Source: Trichoplax adhaerens (lineage: Eukaryota; Placozoa; Uniplacotomia; Trichoplacea; Trichoplacidae). Taken from it: a stretch of DNA of 64,000 bases. The position numbers were made by a program, and so were the translations under genes. Shown piece by piece: positions 54,501-64,000 of the stretch; position 1 is the first letter of the stretch, and each line of letters opens with the position of its first letter. The notes beneath the pieces were generated by a model. It saw nothing but the letters and a program-made list of their open reading frames with translations. It had not been told where the DNA came from and made no database searches. The stretch lies in NCBI RefSeq assembly GCF_000150275.1, contig NW_002060981.1, positions 126,539 through 190,538 of the forward strand, read 5' to 3'.

Positions 54501-57500
54501 TGTTTTAATGCGCTTGTAGCTGATAATAGGATGGTAGAAATGAGATAAAAATAGAAGTTGTTAGCAGTTAATTTACTGTAGGTTTATAAGGTGTGTTAAT
54601 CTCTAAAAATTGAGCTGTATATGGACGAAGGTTAAGCGTCTTAACACCTGATAGCTTGTAGCTATCTAAGTCTGAGAATATCGACATGTATATTTAGTAA
54701 TGGTATTATACTAATTAATGTAACTTGTAAAGCATGAATTCTCACTCGTTAATATTGGAATTCACTGTAGAAACCTATTTAAGCGCGTGTGTTTGTAGAA
54801 TAAAGAAAGTAATTGCTCAAGAAACGGCAAGACTCATATCGTGAAGAATAGTGTAATAATTAGTCAGTTGTCTGTGGAGATCAGCCGAGAAATCGAGTTC
54901 TCAAATACTTCTCTCATAGAAACTGAAAGTACTGGGAGAAATAGCCCAAGTTTTAAGTAACTACACTAGAGTTCTTTACTTTCCTTTGCCACAAGTGAGG
55001 GTTGTGACACGCACATGATGGAAATATAGTTTATTTCGGTTACTTGAACAATGATCACAATATTTCTATACAGTATCATAGTTACTATTTCAAATTAAAA
55101 TTATCCTGGCTATAAATATTAGTATTTTAAGATACTTGCAAGTCTAAGTCTTTGGAATCACCCGACAAGAGGGACTTTAATTTTGGCAAGCTCTTCAATG
55201 GATTTCCATCAAATTTCCTAGTTAAAGTAATTAAATGAAGTTATCAACCTAGTCGCATTAATATTGGTACGTCAAATAAGTCTATTAATGTGATAAAAGT
55301 AATTATAAAATATTAATGCAAGGTCAAATTTTGTATTACTTACGCTGACATTAGAGAAGATACATTGGATAATAAACCATCAGATAGCTTTGAAATTTGA
55401 TTCGATCGGACATTACTAGACGATGAGTTGCGAAAGAACGATTTTGGAGCGTTAAAATATTGGTAACCATAAATTATGAGGAATAAAATATTTGATTTTC
55501 TTAAAAAATGATTATTTTAATGATGGAAAGCTACAGTACTAACAGATGTTTCAATTTAGAGAGTCCCTGGAAATGTTTTCGCGTCAGGTTAGTTAGGAGA
55601 TTCTCATCTAAATTACTATAGTCAATGGCTCAATTTAGAATTAAATGGTGAATTGGAGATACAATGAATCTGTTTTATAATTTATTGTCAACCACATAAA
55701 CTCAACACCAGTATGCTTAATTTCGGCAAAAACAGATTATAGACCAATTAAATTGATATTATTGAAATAATATGTTTGTAAAGTGTCTTGTCCGGAATCT
55801 CAGCTCTGTAATAAGGTTCAATTCTAATTTGATAACTTATGTTTCTCTAAACTGAATAAACAAATAAACTATAGAATGATGAGGAAATTAACTTGGAAAA
55901 ACATCGCATATTATATTATTAATGGTTTATCAAATGGATTTTGGTGTTACTTATTTCAGATTCTTGTAAATTACTAATAATCCACACTATGTTAGAATTC
56001 ATAAAACAGATAATATACTTAATACAAGTATATACGTAAAATGTACTTGTATTGTGTAATATGTAAGATATGATTAACTCCATCCTGTAATCTACGTTAT
56101 TTTGGAACTGGATGATTCCATAACTTACAGATTAGTTACGGCTTTTACTGATAAAAAGGCTTCTTCCGAAATATGTGAAATTTTACAACCATATAAGCTC
56201 CTAAATACGAAGAAATAGGTAATAAAACGACTTATATTAAAGAATTATTTTATTTCGATCACTAAATTACGAGACTACCAAATATTAAAAGGGAGAAGAA
56301 AAATAAAGATCTGCTTGAGACTTTGAACTAAAGATGGATAGAATTTGGCTTTCAAGTAAGATATATTTTCTTTGAGTATCTTTTTCAGACTCCATTATTA
56401 CAGATATCTTCTATTGCTAACTATGAATTAGAATTGCATTAAAATACTAAGACCTATTTTCATTAAAATTTCCTAAGAATTTGTAATTGCCTTATGGCAA
56501 TAAATTAATCAATACAGCTAAAATAGATTAATTTCTAGCTAGAAGATATTGATTGAAGATAGCTTAATGCTTTTAATTTACTTTGAACAATGCTATATTA
56601 TGAATTACTTCAATTAAGCATTGCTTCGACATACAAAGATGCCTTAGTTATTTCTATTATTTCCAAACCTCTGGTTTTAAAACTTACAGTATGTGTACTT
56701 GATTCAATCCCAAAAATGTTTCTTCGCTTAGATTGCGAAGCAAGTTTGTTGAGAGATCTCTAAATAAAATTAAACAATTAGAGGGATCGTAGGCTCACCG
56801 GTTTATGATATGATAATTTTAATTCATGTTGGCAAACCAATCAATAGACTAACATTTCATACAGATTATTCAAGTCCTCAAAACTTCTATCTTCGATTGT
56901 CATCATACCGTTACTGAATAAATGTCTATATCATGGGTATTAATAGTTATGATTGAGGTTAATTTACCGTAAAGGAGGTACGCTTATCTAAGTAATCTGT
57001 TTCAAAGATATTGATAGAACTGAAAAGGTTACTACATTTACAAATAAACTGAAATTTAGAATTTAAACAACTTACAGTTGCAGTAGTTTATTTAATCCCT
57101 TAAATTGGCTTTGCTTGATATTTTTAAGGTTATTATTTTGTAGTTTTCTATAATTTTAAATCACAGGGAAACTTTTATTTGTTATAAAAGTTCTATTACT
57201 TCCAATACAATTACTTATAGTAGAATTAAAAATATTCTGCTAATTTTGTCGGCTATAAACCGGTCCGCGAATTAAAATTTTATAATGTAGCATACAATAT
57301 TCCAAGCTCCGTCAAGTTTTGAAATGAGCCAGGCTCGATGTCGGTCAGTTCGTTTCTATTTATATATCTGAATACCCCAAAATTTAAGTTTTCAGAAAGA
57401 TTATTTAAATAAAAGCCAGATAGGTTTCATTAACTTAAATTTAGTTCCTAATATCCGTTATTACTTACAAGGATTTTAAAGATTGCAAACCACTAAGGCT

Positions 57501-60500
57501 ATGTAATCCGATACTGATAATCTTATTACCGGTTAGCTTTCTATATATAAGATCAATTTACTTATCAATTATGACAATTTACCAACGCTGTTACTTATAT
57601 GAATAAGCTAATGATACCTATTAGTACTTACAGTGTCTCTAATCTTGTTAGTTTAACGAATGCTTTCTTAGGTAAGGCATTTATTAGATTTGATGTTAAA
57701 TCACTATTGATATTAAATTTCATTCGTTGCGAAATAGGCGCAATCAAAATAAATTGATTATTCAATTCACGATTACTGAAAAGTTTTAGATATATAACGA
57801 TTATCCACTAACAGGGATTCTAAGTTTGTTAATTCATCAAATGCATCTTCATGTATAAACCATAAATGATTTGCAGACATTTCCCTAAATTTATTCATTT
57901 GTGACAAATAACAGCAGATAGTAAGTTTTACATGACTTATAATAATTTAATGAACACCTGAAAATTTATCGATAATTTGTTACATACAAAGTTTTTAGGT
58001 TATCCAAACCCAGAAACAAGCTTGCGTTTAATACTTCTAGATTATTGTAATTCAAATTCCTATTCGTGCAGCAAAAGTAAAATTTTCATCGCATTAAGTG
58101 AATTTTAAAGTGAATTACAAATAATTTACATCAAATTGGTTAAACTTAAGGGATTCATCATGCTACAGGTATTGCAGTAGGTCTTAGTTACTAATTGGCA
58201 ATCGTATTTAATAATTGCTTCTAGTTAATGGCTTCTAATTTTTCGATGATTATTTTAAAAATACTAGGAGTTTTAATAACTTTAATGATAATGATGAACA
58301 TTAAGTACTTATTTCTATTGTTTCATTTTACCAGACAAACTGTTACCACTATGCCTCATGATCAATAGTAGGTTTATCAATTACAGAAATCTCGACATGA
58401 ATATGTAGACAATTTTTTTATTGCATACAAAAACTTATTTAATCATAACAAAATTGAAATAGCTTTTAAATTTCTAAACAACAAGTCAATATCACGAATA
58501 ATTAGGAATATACTGTACACTGGTACGAATAGGATGAAAAAGTTATGTAAATGATATTTACTATTAAAGTAACTCCATTAACTAAATACTTACAGTGATT
58601 TAGCTTTGTAATTTGATTGAAACAAGTTCCTTTCAATAGTATCTATCTCGTTTGATGGCAATTGGCTGATAGGTATGAAGAATGGTTAGTATTAATTTGA
58701 ATATTATGAGTCGACAGACAGTGCTACAAATATGCTAGTGAAAAATTAAAATCTTTAGATTAGAAATTATGATAAAGCAGATGACACTACTGCTGGAGAA
58801 AGTGCAATAAAGTGATGAAGCTACAAGATATCCTAAATTAAGCGATAAACTTACATAGTAGTCAATTGTTTTAAGTTGGCAAAGGTTCCACTATAAAGTT
58901 TTACTATATTGTTATTTTCTAACATTCTATAACGAAATGATGATAATAGGCATATAATTACAATACTGCAGAACATGAATAAAACTGCCAGAATTAGTTA
59001 CATTTTGCCGATTGATTGTAGTTTTTGAAAGGCTTGAGGATGGATATCAGTTATCTTATTATTATTTAGATCTCTAATAGCAAAAATGAGATAAAAATAT
59101 GACCAACGAATTATTATTGCCTTATAAGATACTTATCTATGTAAGTGTAGAAATTTCAATGTTACAGAAACGTGAAACCTACAATTTGTTTATTTTAGCA
59201 ATATATCCTAGCGAGTATTGTGAAATTTGCGTCATAGAGTTGGTATCCATAGAGCTATATTTTAAAGTAAGCAACAATCTTGTTAATTTTGATAGAATAG
59301 CAGTAATGTTGTATAAATATAAGCTTTAATTTTCATGTTTTAGATGCTATTATTATTAAGTAAGTGGCTTTATTAAGCTAGCTTATTGTTGGTCACAGTG
59401 TAATGAGTTTACACTGTTAGGCTTCTACTGCTATTGATCCGATCGAAAGTTTCCGGTTGGATCGTTTCGATGTGATTTGTATCTAGCCTTCTATTGAATT
59501 AAGAAATATGCATGTCAACGTTAATAAGGCATTGGACGTATTATTGCATTAAATACGAAAGATTTGCACATTTGGCTAGAATCATAATTTTGTTTCATTT
59601 ACTAAACAATGGCAATGACGTCAGGTATAATGCTTTATTCTTACATCGTTATGAGGTTGCTCAAATTTTGAAATGTTCCAGATTTTAATTCTATTATGGA
59701 ATTGAACCCTAAATTGCTAATTGAAAAAATTATCGTCGTATTATATAAACGGAAAAAAGAAAACAAAAAGGCAGAGCTTCCATATTTCGGCTAACATCGT
59801 TTGTATATATTGCAGATCGGTGAAGGCTTGAAAATGAATTCCACTTATTGAATTCCTGTATAAATTCCTAATGTATTGATATATTGAACGGTTCTTTCAT
59901 TAAGTATTAAATAGTAAAATACGTATTTAAACAAGTTATAGTAACACTGTTTTTGTATTCTGACGTTTGAGGTAAAGTTAATGCTATAGTATTTCAAACT
60001 GTGGATGTATAGTTATAGTATATTATCTCATAGCAAAATGCTCGATAGAATTATACACTTATCATAGAAATGCAATTATAGTTAAATGTACATAAATTTG
60101 AATATTAATTGCTTACAAGACTTTCAAATTCGGTGTATTTCTAAATGCTCCAGCCGGAATAATTTCAATGTTGTTATTGGATAAGTCTCTATAATAAGTA
60201 AGAATGTTTAATATTAGGTTAGTACTAAGGTTAAGTCACTGCTATTATCTGTCAAAATTTTGTATTTATAAACTGATTTGTAGACAGACAGTTTGGGCAT
60301 AAATCTTCAGAACATAATAAATCATAATTTTAAATTCCGATACATGCGTAAGTAAAACTGAATGTAGTATATTTTATATGATGCACAATAGTATCGATAA
60401 TTTTAAAACCTATAATAAATATGATAGTGTCAAAGTGTGTACTTCCAAACTTGGCATTTTTTAATCACTAGATATTTCGTGCAAAATCTTTATCTTATCT

Positions 60501-63379
60501 TTAATTGAATTATTTATGAAATCTGTTACTTTGGTGTAATGTAACTAGTATTGTGATTGTAGACTGCTAGCCATGTTTAGTATAATGTACGGTAGATATT
60601 ATCCTAAGATATATTTGGTAGCTATAACTATAGACTATAGTGGTATAGACTCTATGCTAGAGTACAGATGACTATATACAGCAAGGTGTTGAGTTACTAA
60701 TAAGGCTATAGGTAAAAATAGAACTGTAAATCATATATTAGGATATGGTTAATTCATTGTACTTTGGCTGATGTGAATAATGTCTACATAAGTACTGTAG
60801 TCGTATCCATATTGGATTAATGATGGTCCGCAGTAGAATAGTCTGACTAAGAATAATTTAACTATGTGTGATATAAGGTAAAAGGTTGCCATGCGGATTG
60901 TAGCTGCGAATGCTACGAAAAGTATAAAAGCATGCAACTTTAGATTATTCAGTTAGTTCGTTCTAGAAGTCTTTAGTAGTAGTATTCGGCTAGAGTAGAG
61001 CTGTGTAGTTAATCTTTGTATAAGATTCAATAAAGCCCTTGTTTTTCAAAAATTTGGAATCTAGTGATTGGTATATATCACATTTGGGCATAAAGTTTCA
61101 GAATGTAGCGAATTATAAGTATGAATTCCGATATATGGGTGAGTAAAACCACATGCAGTATATTGTATATGATATAATAACATCCAAAATTTTCTTAAGC
61201 CTATAGTCAGCATGATAGAATAAATTCAGATAGTTGAATAGAAATAAACCAAAAACCAACTTAAAATTTTAGCCCTTTAAAAATTGAACTTTGCTTGATT
61301 TGCACATCTTATGAAGTAGCTTTAAATAGCAGCAGTAAGATGAGGTTGTTGTCATGAACTAGCTCAGAGTACCTGCAACTATCAGTAAGTGTTTCTCAAA
61401 AGTTGTGTTTTTATCTGGAGACTAGATGAAGTACTGCATAATAAAGTAGTTTTAATTCTAATACCTACAGGATAGTGTTCCTTTCAAGGACGAGAGTCTA
61501 CAATCGATAAAGCTAAATAGTAGACTAATTGAGAATTTACTGTAACTAGTCTTACTTTATAGATGAAATTATAGCTAGGTATTATTTGAAAATGTGATTA
61601 TCAGATTAATGTATTACTCAATGAAAAATGAATAATTCTGAACTCACAGAGTGGTAAGATTTCTTAGTTCTGCTGGCAATACTTTAGCTATGCTGTAGAC
61701 GTAGTTGTTACCTAAATCCCTAGAAGTTAGAAACGATCATTAATGTACAACATCCAATTATTTATGCGAAAATGCTTAAGAAAAAATCGAAATTTAACTC
61801 AAATATTGGCAAAAGGAGCAGATAGTTTTTTATATCAGACTGCTATAAAATGGATTCTGGTATATATTGAACAGGTAGTATCATTGAGATAGTTTAATAC
61901 ACTAAATATAATGCAAAATCAGTTCATGTCATCGGCGGCTTACAGTTCTGTCAACCAGTCCTCGCTCGAATTGGTTACGTGTATGGTAAATGTCGGGATA
62001 TTATTACTACCTATTTCTCTGTATGCCAATGAAACCGAAAAGTTATAGTAAATAAGGCACAAGCTGTATCTCTGGAGATATAACTTGGTACATGGGATAA
62101 TAGATAGCTAACTACTTATATAGGATAAACTTACAATTTTCCAACGTAATTTTTATATTCCAGTAGCTTTGTATAGTCAAAATCATACAGATCGTTGTTA
62201 TTTAGCTTGCTAATATAAAAAATGAGAGGAAAACAATTAGTACCAAATTTACTATTAAAACTGTTTTGGTGTAACTATTTTAATCGCTACTAATGTAGGA
62301 CTATACATGAATTAGACTTTATCTCTTTATTGCAGTTACATTGTAGTCGGTGTTGCTGAAGTACCAACATGGTAAAGCCATCCATCACTAAGAGACATCA
62401 ATTCATTATTATCCAATGCTCTAATCGAAAATAAAAATAAATTACTACATTCAATAGACTCTTACTTCTAAAGGGTGAGATCAAAACTGGAAATGCGGAT
62501 AGGTACGATTAGATACTGGTATTGAAGCGATTGGATTTCAATATCAATAAAAGAGAAGTAACGAGTGTAGTTTTTCTTAATAAATAAGATAACTTCTATG
62601 GAGATAAAGTATATTTGCATAATCATGCCGTTAACACGAATAAATTTAAGTTCAACTTTTCTAAATAGTTTTACTAGTAAAACTTGGTATCGAAAGGAAC
62701 AAAGAAATGCATACTATAGTTATCCAGTATTTAGCAATAATTGGCATAAGGCGTACCAAAACGTTATAATTGATAAATCTTATAATAAAAGATAGAGAGA
62801 TGAATCAGAAATGAACTCTCGAATGCAATACATTAGAGTATTTAAATTAAGGATCTCATTGAAAATTCTTGAAGCGCTTTCATAGAACTAGTGTACAACT
62901 GCTTGAAATTTTATTATGGCCAATTTACGATTTAATATCTGAGTACCGATAATGTTTGGCTACAATAATTTTCGCCTAAAAGCTAACTCTTAAAAAGATA
63001 ATTTATTGATTAGCTATAATATAAATTTTTCGTAGATAACTTACTGTGATAGAGGATAGTGTTTTACTAACTTTAGCAAAAAAGACCGAATTTAATCCAG
63101 GTGAAGTAAGCTAGATCTCACAACAATATACGTTAAAGTAAGACTCCTAATTTAATATTAAAGTAATGGTCTACCTGAAAAGTACTAGCTTATTCAACTG
63201 TGAAAGTTTTGAAACTACTTTCTATTAGTTGTAGTTTGAGATATTATTTAGATAATTTTATTGATAAAGAAATTTACGATTACAGTAGTATGATATGTAA
63301 AATTTTATTAACTTACAAATTGTTTAGTGATGGAAGAAATGAGCAAGAAAAGGAAGTTAAAGCGTTATAGCTTAGGATC
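45581..63379 (-). CDS. Giant leucine-rich-repeat GPCR, relaxin-receptor-like (type C LGR), 5' end outside window
   Basis: The terminal exon 45581-46673 encodes a linker (YLCCMVPAKVTTCQP, then a Cys) and a full rhodopsin-class receptor of about 363 residues. TM1 contains GNILVLAL and TM2 SNLAIADF; the extracellular cysteine is in GYCAF. DRW replaces DRY (SLDRWFCIVHPF). TM6 has TDLISWLPFY, and TM7 LPINSAVNPCLYTL closely resembles the RXFP1/2 form. The exon has no introns. Upstream, at least 44 short exons each encode about one LRR and splice in phase 2, adding at least 1063 residues of ectodomain. Relaxin receptors use LRRs to bind peptide hormone and signal through G proteins; the ligand here is unknown. 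No LDL-A module, signal peptide or start codon is seen, so the 5' end must lie beyond 64000. I treat it as one gene because all exons share strand, phase and repeat pattern and no other terminal exon intervenes. Two or more overlapping genes remain possible. Confidence 0.88.
60292..60427. repeat. Intronic direct repeat, copy 1
   Basis: About 135 bp similar to 61083-61218 within the same GPCR intron. Shared blocks in order are TTTGGGCATAAA, TTCAGAA, AATTCCGATA, AGTAAAAC and GTAGTATATT/GCAGTATATT. Confidence 0.7.
61083..61218. repeat. Intronic direct repeat, copy 2
   Basis: Partner of 60292-60427 in the same orientation, 791 bp away. Together they indicate a past tandem duplication inside the LRR exon array. 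The intervening 650 bp shows no LRR exon. Confidence 0.7.
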
Positions 63380-64000
63380 CTGAAAGAAATTTAATTTAAT
63401 ATGAATCCGTTTTTGTTATCGATTTATTGTAACAGTACGATCATAGATAATCTTGGCTTTACATTGATATTAAAATTTAGATAGCTATATAATTATCTTT
63501 AGTATGATCTAGAAAATTGTGCTATTTTATTAATTATTACTTGACTACAAAATAACTTATAGCAGTAACTAAATTTTTAACGAATAGATTACTAATCAAT
63601 ATTTAATTTGTTATAGCTCATCGAAAATTATAAGAAAAATGCTAACTATGCATGCCATAGTGTCACGAAAGTAATCTTCGTGACGTATACTTTATTTCTA
63701 TGTTACGTTCTATATCTGCTTATTTCTCAGGAATGTTTAATGGTCTCCTTAATTTTAATTTTAGTGGTTAACAAAATTGATATCCTTAATTTAGGATTAC
63801 ATAAGCTAAAATGGTAATTGCCAACCAGCTAAACTGGGTTTTATCTATCACCTCCAAGGTTGTTAAAGTTCAAAGTGCAATTCCTAAGCTTAGAGGAAAT
63901 GTCTTAGTAAGATAACTTTATATGTATCTGTTAAACTATTAACAAGCATTGATTATTTTAATACTGTTAAAGTAAATTTAATAGGATTAGACGGTATCTA
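63380..64000. other. Upstream intron or 5' part of the GPCR gene
   Basis: No further LRR exon that keeps frame was recognised. The segment probably is intron of the GPCR gene, which should continue past the window end. Confidence 0.4.

Larger units (their letters stand above)
47178..63379 (-). other. Array of 44 phase-2 LRR exons of the GPCR gene
   Basis: Exons, listed from the TM side outward: 47178-47249, 47455-47526, 47643-47717, 47853-47924, 48174-48251, 48721-48792, 48982-49053, 49751-49825, 49956-50039, 50145-50216, 50604-50675, 51292-51360, 51627-51698, 51833-51904, 52056-52127, 52220-52291, 52822-52887, 53155-53229, 53343-53423, 53515-53586, 53667-53729, 55140-55217, 55344-55415, 55544-55615, 56129-56200, 56688-56759, 56863-56925, 57076-57147, 57296-57367, 57469-57540, 57632-57703, 57813-57884, 57988-58059, 58594-58665, 58855-58926, 59002-59073, 59645-59716, 59796-59867, 60117-60188, 61648-61719, 61944-62018, 62135-62209, 62340-62420, 63317-63379. 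Twenty-nine are exactly 72 nt; the rest are 63-84 nt, always a multiple of 3. Each begins with one base of a split codon, encodes a pattern like xLxxNxIxxIxxxxFxxLxxLxxL, and ends with two bases, usually the CT or TT of Leu. Exon 55140-55217 uses a GC donor; 48982-49053 has a weak GTTTAA donor. Confidence 0.85.

Noticed and set aside
55800-55865. LRR-like segment in an intron of the GPCR gene
   Set aside because: In-frame stops interrupt both possible phase-2 readings.
59099-59329. 76-codon plus-strand open frame
   Set aside because: It lies in a GPCR intron, is antisense, and has AT-driven composition.
62860-63100. Two further LRR-like segments on the minus strand between exons 62340-62420 and 63317-63379
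   Set aside because: Both have stop codons directly after the possible acceptor and no full LRR pattern. At most they are dead exons.

Overview
The window looks like nuclear DNA of an early-branching animal, most likely a placozoan (Trichoplax/Hoilungia type). It is AT-rich, with short GT-AG introns and purely metazoan gene families: EFHC1, PTDSS1, RPL11, RPL19, an ETNPPL/PHYKPL aminotransferase, a relaxin-receptor-like GPCR, a C-type lectin and a CAP protein. The phylum is inferred, not proven. There are no bacterial operons, CRISPR arrays or phage genes. Because coding regions are split into many small exons, I rebuilt the gene models by hand from splice sites, reading phase and family resemblance.

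Layout. 1.4-3.3 kb (-): a C-type lectin / TSP1 / probable GPI-anchored protein. 3.3-12.5 kb: mostly non-coding, with a possible hAT-like MITE at 7.7 kb. 12.5-16.8 kb (-): a complete 12-exon PLP-dependent phospho-lyase, divergent from EFHC1 (18.6-22.3 kb, +, 13 exons, 647 aa). 23.5-28.1 kb (-): a complete 13-exon phosphatidylserine synthase, divergent from RPL11 (29.2-31.4 kb, +). 35.7-36.7 kb (+): a secreted CAP-domain protein. 40.3-42.7 kb (-): RPL19, whose first coding exon holds only five coding bases. 45.6 kb to at least 63.4 kb (-): one very large LRR-containing GPCR gene, whose 5' end lies beyond the window.

Two things stand out. First, the GPCR gene carries at least 44 separate leucine-rich-repeat exons, mostly 72 nt. 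Every one is a multiple of 3 and phase 2 at both ends, feeding one intronless seven-transmembrane exon. This is several times more LRRs than vertebrate relaxin or glycoprotein-hormone receptors have. Any exon could be skipped or swapped without breaking frame. Second, dense clusters of GTACTGTAC/GTACAGTAC palindromes sit in both divergent promoter regions and just upstream of RPL19. They form strong foldbacks, and one hairpin loop contains a telomere-like CCCTAA tract.

Other points are a candidate RFX X-box upstream of the ciliary gene EFHC1, TOP pyrimidine tracts at both ribosomal protein genes, a decayed duplicate of the GPCR C-terminus, and a CAP domain that has lost half of its conserved site.
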